This document shows positions 1 through 8,655 of a stretch of DNA of 64,000 nucleotides, one piece after another (positions within the stretch are counted from its first letter, which is position 1; each line of letters begins with the position of its first letter). The notes beneath the pieces were generated by a model. It saw only the letters and a program-made list of their open reading frames with translations. It was not told the origin of the DNA and ran no database searches. The stretch comes from CALAED01 sp035765195 (GTDB taxonomy: Bacteria > Actinomycetota > Actinomycetes > Streptosporangiales > Streptosporangiaceae): positions 86,760 through 150,759 of the forward strand of contig DASTYC010000024.1 in the NCBI GenBank assembly GCA_035765195.1. Direction: 5' to 3'. Made by a program: the position numbers and the translations under genes.

Positions 1-492
1 GCGCAGGAAGCCCAGACCCATCCACCGATGCAGGTCACGGAACCGGTAGTTGAAGAACTCCCTGTTCCGCGGGGTGCCCAGGAACGCGTGATGGCGCAGA
101 TGGTCGTGCTTGTAATGCCAAAAGGAGCTCAGCATGAACATTCCGCAGATGACTCCGCAGAATCTGTTCAACGCGCGGCGGCGGAATGCGTGTTCGTGCA
201 GACACTCGTGCTGCAGCTCGACCAGATGTGCGTAAGCGAGCCCGAGCGGGACAATGGCGGCTATCGCGGCCCACCCCGGGCCGCGGGCGATCGCCACCCA
301 GGCCACCGCGATCAGGCCGAGCGCGCTCACTAACTTGACGGCGAATCTGCTCGGCCTCTTTTGAAAGTGCTCTTTCGGCAGGGAGCGCCGACGGTCTTCG
401 CCTCGTACCGGCGCGAGCAAGGTGTTTTCGGTTGCGTCCAAACGGTCGATCGTGGCGTCGGTGAGCAGGGGGACTTCGTTGCGGGCGGTCAT
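1..492 (-). CDS. Fatty acid desaturase (partial, 3' end outside window)
   Basis: The minus strand encodes the first 164 residues of a membrane di-iron fatty acid desaturase, an O2-dependent enzyme that introduces double bonds into acyl chains. Two of the three expected histidine boxes are visible: HECLH (residues 95-99) and HLRHH (131-135). A hydrophobic stretch at about residues 52-90 precedes the first box. The frame continues past base 1 without a stop, so the third box and C-terminus lie outside the window. I chose ATG 492 because a GGAGG lies 11 bases upstream; the frame stays open to another ATG at 642, which lacks a well-placed ribosome site, so the N-terminus could be 50 residues longer. 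The family is clear; substrate and position of desaturation are not. Confidence 0.85.
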   Translation of the reverse strand, partial: MTARNEVPLLTDATIDRLDATENTLLAPVRGEDRRRSLPKEHFQKRPSRFAVKLVSALGLIAVAWVAIARGPGWAAIAAIVPLGLAYAHLVELQHECLHEHAFRRRALNRFCGVICGMFMLSSFWHYKHDHLRHHAFLGTPRNREFFNYRFRDLHRWMGLGFLR

Positions 493-881
493 GTCCCGGG
501 GGGCCTCCGTGAGAGCAGCCTGAATTGTCTGCCGGGGGTCGAGGGGTGCTAGGCCCAGATATTTGTCGATAATTCTGGACCCGCCGTTGCCACAAACGTG
601 GTTTCTCAGATAGTTACTCTCGTCAGATGATCTGTCAAGCATCCTTACCAGATGTCCGACGTTGACCCCCTCACGAAAGCCGGCGTGCCCGCGCTGTCGG
701 CGTCTCGAAACGATCACAACCGCTCGGGCGGCCCGGCGCGCAGGGCGAAGGAGGGCATCCATCGCGTCTGTCGTCGCCGGTCGTGTTCCCCGCGAGGCCT
801 GTGTCAACAAGGGGGCGGTTCGCGCGGGCACCGTCGCTGTAGTGTCGTCGACGTGCACGTTCGTCGCAGTGTTCGCGGTCG
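493..881. other. Divergent intergenic region, no gene seen
   Basis: This stretch separates the desaturase (minus) from the GNAT gene (plus). The desaturase frame stays open through its left part up to 642. I see no other convincing coding frame and no strong hairpin. It presumably holds both promoters. Confidence 0.4.
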
Positions 882-1697
882 ATGACCGAGGTCTCGATCA
901 GGGTCGCCGCCGACGCCGACCTGCCCGGCGTCCGCGCCGTCGCCGCGCACTTCGACCTGCTCGCCGACTGGCCCCAACCGCCGGACTTCCTCGACCTCGA
1001 ACGCCGGCACGGACGCCTGGCCGTCGCCACCGACGCCGGTGCCGTCATCGGCTTCGCCGGCATCCTGCCGCGCGGCCCCCTCACCCACCTCGGCAACCTG
1101 TTCGTGCTGCCGGACGCGCAATCCGCCGGGCTCGGCGGCGCGCTGCTGCGCTTCGTGCTGCCTCGCGACCGGCCGGTCACGACGTACGCCTCCAGCGATC
1201 CGCGCGCGCTCGCGCTCTACGTCCGGCATGGTCTGCGCCCGATCCATCCGCTGCTCTACCTGACCGGCCCAACCGGCCGGATGCCCGTTCCCGAGGTCTC
1301 CCCCCGCCGCGCGACCGTCGCCGAGATCGCCGCCCTCGACGCCACCGTCGGCGGCGGCCACCGGCCCACGCACCTCGCCTGGTACGAGGGCCGCCCCGGC
1401 GTCCAAGTCTGGACCGTGCCCGACGGCTACGCCGTCACCCGCACCCGGGGCACCGGCGTCCTCGTCGGTCCGGCCGGCGGCCGGCATCCCGACGCATGCG
1501 TCGACGCCGTTCTCGCCGCCGTCCACCAGGCCGCCGGCACCGCCGACGAGGTCCAGGTGGCCGTCTTCGGCCCGCACCCCGCACTCCCCGTCCTGCTCGC
1601 CGCCGGGCTGCACATCGACGACCAGGACACCCTCATGACCACCGCTGACGGGCTGATCGCCGTCGACCGGTACGTCCCCCAGCCGGACCTCGGCTGA
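882..1697 (+). CDS. GNAT family N-acetyltransferase, two-domain
   Basis: A 271-residue protein with the features of a tandem GNAT acetyltransferase, which moves an acetyl group from acetyl-CoA to an amine. Residues 5-130 form a recognisable GNAT domain: the segment GNLFVLPDAQSAGLGGALL carries the acetyl-CoA pyrophosphate-binding Q/R-x-x-G-x-G/A-type loop, and a typical Ala-x-x-Leu-Tyr-x-x-x-Gly-x strand-helix end follows (ALALYVRHGLRP). The second half (about 135-260) resembles a degenerate second GNAT fold, a common arrangement of about 270 residues in actinobacteria. Substrate unknown. It is monocistronic and separated by 350 bases from the downstream ribA-type operon, so no functional link is implied. 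Confidence 0.8.
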   Translation: MTEVSIRVAADADLPGVRAVAAHFDLLADWPQPPDFLDLERRHGRLAVATDAGAVIGFAGILPRGPLTHLGNLFVLPDAQSAGLGGALLRFVLPRDRPVTTYASSDPRALALYVRHGLRPIHPLLYLTGPTGRMPVPEVSPRRATVAEIAALDATVGGGHRPTHLAWYEGRPGVQVWTVPDGYAVTRTRGTGVLVGPAGGRHPDACVDAVLAAVHQAAGTADEVQVAVFGPHPALPVLLAAGLHIDDQDTLMTTADGLIAVDRYVPQPDLG

Positions 1698-2050
1698 CGG
1701 CGGCACACGGATGGGCGGGGCGGACGGGCTTAGATATGGCGCTGTGCCGCTGTGCCGCCGACGGAGTCCGGCCAGGTGCGATAAACGATGAGGCGGCCCG
1801 GTTAACCCATTCGAGCGTGACAATCTTATGCCAGATGACAATGTCATGTCATGCGGAGCGGTGAGTGCGGTCAAGCACTCTAACATTGTCATCGGACCCC
1901 CATTTAAAACCCAATCCTGACTCGCCGGGTACCGGCGGCCGACCGACCGGGCGTTCATTCGGCGGCCCGACGGCTCATCTTCGGAAGGGGTGTTCTGCGG
2001 CAGAAATCCACCAATGCGTCCGGCTTTAGCAATGCCCGTAGGAGATTGCA
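1698..2050 (+). promoter_or_regulatory. Upstream region of the tox-like operon with TGACAAT motifs
   Basis: This 353-base gap precedes the ribA-type gene. It holds a 13-base palindrome ATGACAATGTCAT (1835-1847), a further TGACAAT (1818-1824), and an 11-base perfect inverted pair GATGACAATGT (1834-1844) / ACATTGTCATC (1883-1893). TGACAAT recurs at 2052-2058, across the TTG start of the next gene. The clustering suggests a regulator-binding region controlling the operon; the regulator is not identified. I do not see an FMN riboswitch. Confidence 0.5.
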
Positions 2051-2800
2051 TTGACAATCACTTCCAACCCCCAGCCGTCCAAACCCCTCAGCCTCGAGGT
2101 GCTGACCAGAGTCGCGCTTCCGACGCGCCGGCACAGCCCCGGCGATGCCGGCCATGGCCATGTCGACGCCGAACTGGTGGCGTTCGAGCCCTCCCTCGGC
2201 GGCGAGCATGTGGCCCTCCTCATAAAGAACTGGGACAAGTCAAGGACACCGCTCGTGCGCGTACACAGCGAATGCCTGACCGGCGACGTCTTCGGCTCGG
2301 CGCGGTGTGACTGCGGTGCGCAGCTCGACGAAGCGGTCCAGCTCATGAAATGGCAGGGCGGAATCATTTTGTACCTGCGCCAGGAAGGCCGCGGCATCGG
2401 CCTGTACAACAAGCTCAAGGCATATCGCCTGCAGGACGAGGGCCTTGACACCTATGAGGCGAACCGTGCGCTCGGCCTCGCGGAGGACGCCCGGGACTAT
2501 CGCGTCGCCGGGGCCATGCTGCACGCGCTCGGCGTCCGGCGGTGCCGCCTGCTGACGAACAACCCCGTCAAATGCGAGCAGTTGCGCGCCGGCGGCATCG
2601 ACGTCGAACAACACGGAACCGGAGTCCACGTCACCAAGGCCAACCGCCGCTACCTCGAGGCCAAGGCGCACCACGGCCGGCACCTGATCACCCTTCCCAC
2701 CCCGGCGACCCACGTCGGCGCCCTGCCCGAGCAGGCCGTCCCCCGACACGTGGCCGCCGCCCTACCGGAACCGGCCCTACCCGAACGGGAGGATTCATGA
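2051..2800 (+). CDS. ribA: GTP cyclohydrolase II, ToxB-like
   Basis: Stand-alone GTP cyclohydrolase II (249 residues), which opens the GTP imidazole ring to give 2,5-diamino-6-ribosylamino-4(3H)-pyrimidinone phosphate, formate and pyrophosphate. The zinc ligands are intact (Cys75, Cys86, Cys88 in CLTGDVFGSARCDC), as are QEGRGIGL (111-118) and LLTNNPVK (167-174). The start is TTG 2051, preceded by AGGAG with good spacing. No other riboflavin gene is adjacent. The next gene is a WD40 protein overlapping by ATGA, and an FGE-like gene ends the operon. This order of families matches ToxB, ToxC and ToxD of the toxoflavin pathway, so I infer a specialised-metabolite role rather than riboflavin supply. 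The enzyme family is certain; the pathway is inferred from context. Confidence 0.93.
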   Translation: MTITSNPQPSKPLSLEVLTRVALPTRRHSPGDAGHGHVDAELVAFEPSLGGEHVALLIKNWDKSRTPLVRVHSECLTGDVFGSARCDCGAQLDEAVQLMKWQGGIILYLRQEGRGIGLYNKLKAYRLQDEGLDTYEANRALGLAEDARDYRVAGAMLHALGVRRCRLLTNNPVKCEQLRAGGIDVEQHGTGVHVTKANRRYLEAKAHHGRHLITLPTPATHVGALPEQAVPRHVAAALPEPALPEREDS

Positions 2801-4500
2801 TCGGACACAACAGTCCCATCAGCGGGGTCGCCTGTTGGGGCGACACCTACGTCGCCACGGCGGGCTATGACAACCAGGTCATCTTGTGGGACGCCGCGAC
2901 GCGCACCGCCCGCACGAGGGTGCTGCACGACCATCTCGCCAACCAGTGCTCGTTCAGCCCGGACGGGAAGTGGCTGGTCACCTCGTCGAGCGACTACAGC
3001 GCCCGGCTGTGGAGCGTGCCCGACCTTCGGTTGCGCGCGGTGCTCGACGCGCACGACGACGACGTCGAGATGTCCGTCTTCCACCCCGACAAGGAACTCA
3101 TCGCGACGGCGAGCCGCGACCACCGCGTGCGCGTGTTCGACTTCAACGGCGCCGTGGTCGCGACGTTCCGCGGCCATACGGCCGACGTGATCTCCGTGGA
3201 GTGGGCGGCCGACGGCGACACGCTGATCTCCTCCAGCGACGACGGCACGATCAAGCGCTGGTCGCTGGCGAGCGGCGAACTCGTGGGCGACATCAACATG
3301 GACGGCGTCGAGACCGACACCGTGGTGCTCACCCCCGGCGGCACCATCTACGCCGGCAACGACGAGGGCGACATCGTCACGGTCCGGCCCGACGGCTCGC
3401 GCACGACGGTCCAGGCCCATGACGCCGGCGTCAAGCGGCTGGTGCTCGGGGCCTCCCGCGGCCTCCTCGTCAGCCTCAGCTACGACCGTACGGTCAAGTT
3501 GTGGGACACCAGCGGCTCTCGGCTCGGCCACGTCGCCACCAACTCGATCCCCGACGACGTCTGGCCCCGGTCGTGCGCGTTCGGCGGCGGCTCGACGCTG
3601 GTCTTCGGCACGTTCGGCCGTACCTACCGGACGTTCGACTACGAACAGGGCAGCTGGGACGAAACTCCGGTGCCGCCGACCTACGGCGTCAACGCGGTGA
3701 CCCCGCACGGCGCGCCCGGCGACGCGCTGATGGTGGGCGACGCCGGCATCGTCTGGCGCGAGGACGACCGGGGCGGCGGCCGCCAGGAGGTCGCCCGGAC
3801 CGGAAGTCTGTGCAACTTCCTGACCCCCGCGGGCGATCTCGTCCTCGCCGGCGGGCAGCTGGGCAAGGTCTTCGACGCGCTCACCGGGCGGGTGCTGCAC
3901 CAGCACCGCTCGCCGCTCAACTGCGGCGCGCGTTTCACTCGGGACGGCGTGGAGCACGTCGTCGTCGGCGCCTACACCGGCGAGGGCCTGCTGTTCCGCC
4001 TGGACGGCGACTCCGCGACCCACATGCGCGACCTTCCGCTGCTGCAGAACGCGGTGAAGGGGGTGGCGGTCGGCGAACGGCTGCTGTTCGCCGTGTGCGC
4101 CGACTACAGCGCGACCTGGTGGGACATCGAGACGCTCGAGTGCGTACGCACGGTGCGGTACGCACACGACCGCATCGTCAACGGGTGCGTGTCCCTGGGC
4201 GGCGACCGGTTCGCCAGCGTCGGCCGGGACCTCACGGTGCGCATCTGGAGCGCGGACGGCGACGCCGACGTGATCCCGGCGCCGCACCCCAACTCGATCA
4301 AGTGCGTCAGCGCGAGCGCCGACGGCACGACGGTGGCGACGGGCGACTACCACGGCATGATCGCGCTCCTCGACGTCAGCAGCCGGTCCTGGGTGCGGAC
4401 CTATCGGCCCACGACCAGCGGCATCTCCTCGCTGTCGTACGACGACGCGACCAAGACGTTCCTCGCCTCTTCCTACGACGGGAACGTGTACCGAATCTGA
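2797..4500 (+). CDS. WD40 repeat protein, ToxC-like
   Basis: A 567-residue cytoplasmic protein built of WD40-type beta-propeller repeats, visible as recurring SFSPDGKWLVTSSSDYSARLW-like blades over the whole length (for example GH/D...W-D endings near residues 30, 70, 120, 160 and 240). There is no signal peptide or membrane segment. The start ATG overlaps the ribA stop (ATGA), so the two are translationally coupled. In Burkholderia toxoflavin operons a WD-repeat protein (ToxC) sits directly after the GTP cyclohydrolase II gene (ToxB). ToxC is required for toxoflavin formation, but I know of no settled reaction for it. WD40 propellers are usually scaffolds, but the conserved partnership suggests a catalytic or substrate-channelling role. 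Family is certain, pathway inferred. Confidence 0.85.
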   Translation: MIGHNSPISGVACWGDTYVATAGYDNQVILWDAATRTARTRVLHDHLANQCSFSPDGKWLVTSSSDYSARLWSVPDLRLRAVLDAHDDDVEMSVFHPDKELIATASRDHRVRVFDFNGAVVATFRGHTADVISVEWAADGDTLISSSDDGTIKRWSLASGELVGDINMDGVETDTVVLTPGGTIYAGNDEGDIVTVRPDGSRTTVQAHDAGVKRLVLGASRGLLVSLSYDRTVKLWDTSGSRLGHVATNSIPDDVWPRSCAFGGGSTLVFGTFGRTYRTFDYEQGSWDETPVPPTYGVNAVTPHGAPGDALMVGDAGIVWREDDRGGGRQEVARTGSLCNFLTPAGDLVLAGGQLGKVFDALTGRVLHQHRSPLNCGARFTRDGVEHVVVGAYTGEGLLFRLDGDSATHMRDLPLLQNAVKGVAVGERLLFAVCADYSATWWDIETLECVRTVRYAHDRIVNGCVSLGGDRFASVGRDLTVRIWSADGDADVIPAPHPNSIKCVSASADGTTVATGDYHGMIALLDVSSRSWVRTYRPTTSGISSLSYDDATKTFLASSYDGNVYRI

Positions 4501-4597
4501 CCGCGGGTCTTCGGCGCGGCGGCGGCCGCTGCTCGCGCGTGCCCATCGCGCGCGGGTGAGCGGCCGCCGTGCGCGTCAGACCGAGCCGGGAGTCATC

Positions 4598-5920
4598 GTG
4601 TTCAGCTCATCGCCACCTCGGGTCTCCATCGTGATCCCGACCTACAACCGGAGCGAGTTGCTCGCGCGCCAGCTCGGCACGCTGGCGAGACAGCGCTTCC
4701 CGCACGACGACATGGAGGTCGTCGTCGCCGACGACGGCTCGTCCGACGCGACCCGGCAGGTGGTCGCGTCCTTCGAACCGCACCTGCGGCTCAAGTACCA
4801 CTTCCAGGAGGATCTCGGGTTCCGGGCGGCCGCCGCCCGCAACGCCGGGGCCCGGCTCGCCGCGGCGCCGGTGCTCATCCTGCTGGACGCGGGCACGCTG
4901 GTCGGGCCCGACTACGTCGGCGCGCACCTCGCCGCGCACGACGGCCCGGAACGCGCCGGAGCGGCCGGCCCGGGACGCGTGGTCCTCGGGTACACCTACG
5001 GTTACAGCCCGTGGGACCCGTTCGACGGGCTCGCCGACGCGCTCGACCGCTTGGCGCCCGAGGAGGCGGTACGCGAGCTGGCCGGCGAGCCGGGGTTCCA
5101 GGACATGCGACATCGCGACTTCGCCCGGGTCGGCTACGACCTGAGCCGGTTCGCCGCGCCGTGGATGTACTTCTGGACCGTCAACATGTCGCTGCGGGCC
5201 GAGGATCTGCGGGCGGCCGGCGGGTTCGACGAGGACTTCCGCGGCTGGGGCGGCGAGGACCTCGAGTTCGGCTACCGGCTGACGCGCGCCGGGCTGACAC
5301 CCGTGGTGTCGCGCGACGCGTGGGCCATCGAGCCGCCGCACGAGCGCGACCTCGAGGCCAACTCGGCGAGCAACCGCGCCAACGCGTGGCTGCTGTGGGA
5401 CAAACACCCCGACCCCGTCATGGAGCTCTACGGCGCGATGTACTCCCGCGGCCGGTGGGACCCCCCGCTGGAGCACGAGTACGGCGAGCTCCTCGAGTGG
5501 ACGCGGCTGGCCCGCGACCTCGACGTACGTGACGAGATCGCCGCGGCGTGCGCGCGGCTCCCCGACGCCGGCGGCCGGGCCGCCCGGGTCGTCGTGCTGG
5601 GGTCCGGCGGCGCCCTGCCCCCGTCGCCGGCGGCGCGCCCCATCGCCTGGACGCCGGTCGACTTCGATCGCGACCTGTTGGAACAGGCGTGCGCGGGCAC
5701 CGGGCGGCGCGGGCTGCACGCGATCGGGGTGCGCACCGTCCTCCCGGACGGCGCCGCCGACCTCGTCGTCGTGTCGTCCCGGCTCGCCGGGCTGTGGGAC
5801 CGCTGGGGCGAGGACATCCTGGCCGAGGCCCACCGGATCGGCCGGCGGGTGCGAGTGCCCCATGCCGAGACATCCCCCAGATCCCCCCACGTCCCCGCTC
5901 CGCGGCCACATGCGGTGTGA
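4598..5920 (+). CDS. Glycosyltransferase family 2 (GT-A fold)
   Basis: A 440-residue inverting glycosyltransferase. The N-terminus shows the GT2 nucleotide-sugar fold: VSIVIPTYNRSE at the start, VVADDGSSD (about residues 43-51) and an acceptor-side motif GGFDEDFRGWGGEDLEFGYRL near residue 210, typical of the galactosyltransferase-type (Glyco_transf_7C) domain. About 120 C-terminal residues after the GT domain look Rossmann-like and are not assigned. I prefer GTG 4598 (GGGAG 6 bases upstream) over in-frame GTG 4556. It lies about 100 bases after the WD40 gene, and the exporter gene follows closely, so it is probably in the same operon. It may glycosylate the operon product; sugar donor and acceptor are unknown. 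Confidence 0.85.
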   Translation: MFSSSPPRVSIVIPTYNRSELLARQLGTLARQRFPHDDMEVVVADDGSSDATRQVVASFEPHLRLKYHFQEDLGFRAAAARNAGARLAAAPVLILLDAGTLVGPDYVGAHLAAHDGPERAGAAGPGRVVLGYTYGYSPWDPFDGLADALDRLAPEEAVRELAGEPGFQDMRHRDFARVGYDLSRFAAPWMYFWTVNMSLRAEDLRAAGGFDEDFRGWGGEDLEFGYRLTRAGLTPVVSRDAWAIEPPHERDLEANSASNRANAWLLWDKHPDPVMELYGAMYSRGRWDPPLEHEYGELLEWTRLARDLDVRDEIAAACARLPDAGGRAARVVVLGSGGALPPSPAARPIAWTPVDFDRDLLEQACAGTGRRGLHAIGVRTVLPDGAADLVVVSSRLAGLWDRWGEDILAEAHRIGRRVRVPHAETSPRSPHVPAPRPHAV

Positions 5921-5968
5921 CGACCGCGCGCGGTGGCGGAGCCCCTGCGACGGACCCCGGAGGCTCGT

Positions 5969-7285
5969 GTGCAGTCATTGATCGCACCGGCGTGGCGGCG
6001 CGAGCGCGGGCCGGTCCCGGTCGCGCGGCGCCGCCGGATCGTCTTCGCCGTCCTGCTCGTCGACACGATCGCGGCCGGGGCCTTCCATCCGCTCATGGTC
6101 TTGTACCTGAGTCTCGGCGCCGGGCTTTCGGTCTCGGCGGTCGGCCTGCTGCTCACCGTCGGGGGCCTGGCGGCGCTCGGCCTCAACCCTGTCACCGGGA
6201 ACCTCGTCGACCGGATCGGGGCACAGCGCACCGTCGTGCTGGCGAACCTGTGCTGCGGCCTGGGCTACCTCGACCTGCTGGTGATCATCAACCCGGCCCA
6301 GCTCGCGCTCGGGATCGTGCTCGTCGCCTTCTCCCAACGCCTGTACTGGGCGGGCTGGCCGGTCTTCATCGCCGAGCGGGTCGCCGAAGGCGAACGCCTC
6401 GACCGGTGGTTCGCGGTCGTCAACGCGCTCAAGAGCGCCGCACTGGGGCTCGGCGCCGCCGTCGCGGCGATCGCCCTCGCGGTGGGGAGCATGGCGTCCC
6501 TGCGCGGGATCCTCGCGATCAGCGCGCTGACCTCGCTCGTGTCCGCCGCGGTCTTCTTCGTCCTGCCGCTGCCCCCGGCCGCCGGCACATCGCTCCCGGT
6601 CACGCCGGACGGCCAGCCGGCCCGCGCGGACGGCTGGCGCGCCGTGCTGGGCGACCGCCCCTACCTCGTCCTCACCGCCGCCCACACGGCCCTCACGTTC
6701 GCCTGGCTGTTGCCGGCGGTGGTGCTCCCGGTGTACTTCGTCCGCACGCTCGGCCTGCCGAGCTGGGTGGCGTCGTGCGCGTTCGCCGTCAACACGGTGA
6801 TGAGCGTCGCGCTGCAGTCGACGGTCACGCGGCTGCTGAGCGCCGTGCGCAGAACGCGGGCGATGGTGGCCGGCGCGGCGGCCTTCCTCGCGGCGTTCGG
6901 CATCGACGCGGCGGCGCACGCGGCCGGCACGCCGGTGGCCGTGACGCTCGTGCTGGCCGGGATCATCGTCTTCTCGGTGGGCGAGATGGCGGTCGGCCCG
7001 GCGGCGGCGGCCCTCGCGATCGCCGCGTCCCGGCCGGGACTGCGCGGGCGCTACTCCTCGTTGTTCCAGATGTCCTGGACGATCTCGACGGTCGCGGGCC
7101 CGGCCGCCGTCGGCGCGCTGTTGCAGGCCGGTAGCTGGGCGTTGTGGTCGGTCCTCGGCGCGGTGATCATGGCCGGTGCGCTCGGCGTACTGGCGAGCGA
7201 ACGGCTGCTGCCCGCGCCCGCCCTGCGTCCCGCCGCGCTCGCGCCGCGGGAGGCGCCCGCCCTGGCCGAGAAGGACCAACGATGA
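5969..7285 (+). CDS. MFS transporter
   Basis: A 438-residue inner-membrane protein of the major facilitator superfamily, with about 12 hydrophobic segments in two halves joined near residue 200. Loop GNLVDRIGAQRTV near residue 70 matches the MFS loop 2-3 motif (G-x-x-x-D-R-x-G-x-R). The start GTG 5969 has GGAGG five bases upstream; an upstream in-frame GTG at 5933 lacks this. Its stop overlaps the next start (ATGA). Placed between two glycosyltransferase genes in a biosynthetic operon, it is most likely the product exporter or a self-protection pump. MFS specificity cannot be read from sequence. Confidence 0.88.
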   Translation: MQSLIAPAWRRERGPVPVARRRRIVFAVLLVDTIAAGAFHPLMVLYLSLGAGLSVSAVGLLLTVGGLAALGLNPVTGNLVDRIGAQRTVVLANLCCGLGYLDLLVIINPAQLALGIVLVAFSQRLYWAGWPVFIAERVAEGERLDRWFAVVNALKSAALGLGAAVAAIALAVGSMASLRGILAISALTSLVSAAVFFVLPLPPAAGTSLPVTPDGQPARADGWRAVLGDRPYLVLTAAHTALTFAWLLPAVVLPVYFVRTLGLPSWVASCAFAVNTVMSVALQSTVTRLLSAVRRTRAMVAGAAAFLAAFGIDAAAHAAGTPVAVTLVLAGIIVFSVGEMAVGPAAAALAIAASRPGLRGRYSSLFQMSWTISTVAGPAAVGALLQAGSWALWSVLGAVIMAGALGVLASERLLPAPALRPAALAPREAPALAEKDQR

Positions 7286-8631
7286 CTCCACAGATGACTC
7301 CAGAACAGCCAGAACAGTCCGCCGCCCCCTCCGGGCGGCGCCGCCGCCCTCGGCTCGTCCATGTCAGCACCAGCCGCGTCCTGGGCGGCGTGACCGAGGT
7401 CGTCCGCGGCGAGCTTCCGTACTTCGAGAGGTCGGGCTGGGCGACGGAGTGGGTCGCCGCGGAGGCCCGCGGCGACCGCGCGCGCGACGCCGGCCTGCTG
7501 CTGCACAACGCGTTGTACCAAGCCCCCGGCGGCGGCTTCTCCGCCGCGCGGGCGCGGTCCGGCATCGCCGAGTACGTGGCCGCCAACGCGCCTTTGCGCG
7601 ACCTCGTGCGGGGCGCCGACGTCGTGGTCCTGCACGACCCGCTGTGCCTGACGCTGGCACCCGAGCTGCGCCCGCTGGCGGGACGGATCGTCTGGCGCTG
7701 TCACATCGGCAGCGAACGGTCCGGCCTGATCGATCGGGCCGCGCTCGACCTCATGCGCCCCTACCTCGACCACGTCGACCGCATCGTGTTCTCGCTCGAC
7801 GAGCTCGTCTGGCCGGGGCTGGCCGGCGACGAACGCCTGCTGACGGTGCCGCCCGGAATAGACCCCGAGTCCCCGAAAAATCGTGATATCGAGCCCGCCG
7901 TTCGCGCGGCGATCTGGCGCCGGCTGAGTGCGGGCGAGACCGCCGAGCCGCCCGTGGGGCGAGACGGCGCCGACGCCGGCGCCGGCCAGATCGCGATCGA
8001 CGACGGCGGCACCGGCCGTCTCGCCGGCCCGCGGGCGCCCTTCGTCCTGCAGGTCTCCCGGTGGGATCCGCTCAAGGGGCAGCTCGGGGTGCTGCGCGGC
8101 TTCGCCGAACTCGCCCGGCGGGAGCCGGAGATCGAGCTCCTGATCGTCGGACCGTACATCGACGAGGCCAGGAACTACCCGATCAACCGGCGCGTGTGGA
8201 CCGACCTGCTCGAGGCCAGGGCCCGGCTCGACGCCCCGATCCGCCGCCGGACGCACATCTGGCGCTTCGCCCGCATCGACCGGATGGCCGAGGACGTCGC
8301 GCTCAACGTCCTGCGCCACCAGGCCCGAACGGTGGTCCAGAACAGCCGCCGGGAGAGCTTCGGGCTCACCGTGGCCGAGGCGATGTGGCGCGGCGCCGTG
8401 GTCGTCGGCTCGGCGGTCGAGGGCATCAGGCGCCAGATCGAGCACGACGTCAACGGGCTGCTCACCCCCTACACGGAGGGCGACGCGACCTGGGCAGGGG
8501 CGGTGCGGCGATCGCTGTGGGACGACGGCGACCGCGCCCGCTGGAGCGCCGCCGCCCGCCGTACGATAGGCGAACGCTTCCTGGTGGGCCGCGCGGTCGA
8601 CCTGCAGTCCGCGGCGTTCCTGGCCGCCTGA
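7282..8631 (+). CDS. Glycosyltransferase family 4, trehalose-synthase-like
   Basis: A 449-residue retaining GT-B glycosyltransferase of family GT4. Its N-terminal half contains VWRCHIGSE (about residues 136-144), resembling the WRCHID signature of TreT/trehalose-phosphorylase-type enzymes. The C-terminal half has FVLQVSRWDPLKG (about 254-266) and RESFGLTVAEAMW (about 357-369), the GT4 donor-binding E-x7-E region. An insertion rich in Gly/Ala/Asp near residues 220-250 separates the domains. The start ATG overlaps the MFS stop. TreT-type enzymes join glucose to a sugar acceptor, so glucosylation of a sugar moiety is possible, but donor and acceptor are inference only. Confidence 0.85.
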   Translation: MTPQMTPEQPEQSAAPSGRRRRPRLVHVSTSRVLGGVTEVVRGELPYFERSGWATEWVAAEARGDRARDAGLLLHNALYQAPGGGFSAARARSGIAEYVAANAPLRDLVRGADVVVLHDPLCLTLAPELRPLAGRIVWRCHIGSERSGLIDRAALDLMRPYLDHVDRIVFSLDELVWPGLAGDERLLTVPPGIDPESPKNRDIEPAVRAAIWRRLSAGETAEPPVGRDGADAGAGQIAIDDGGTGRLAGPRAPFVLQVSRWDPLKGQLGVLRGFAELARREPEIELLIVGPYIDEARNYPINRRVWTDLLEARARLDAPIRRRTHIWRFARIDRMAEDVALNVLRHQARTVVQNSRRESFGLTVAEAMWRGAVVVGSAVEGIRRQIEHDVNGLLTPYTEGDATWAGAVRRSLWDDGDRARWSAAARRTIGERFLVGRAVDLQSAAFLAA

Positions 8632-8655
8632 TCCGCTTCCGTGGGCGCGAAGGAC

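Noticed and set aside
1698..2050. An FMN riboswitch upstream of the ribA-type gene.
   Set aside because: I could not find the conserved multi-stem RFN element; only the TGACAAT-type repeats stand out.
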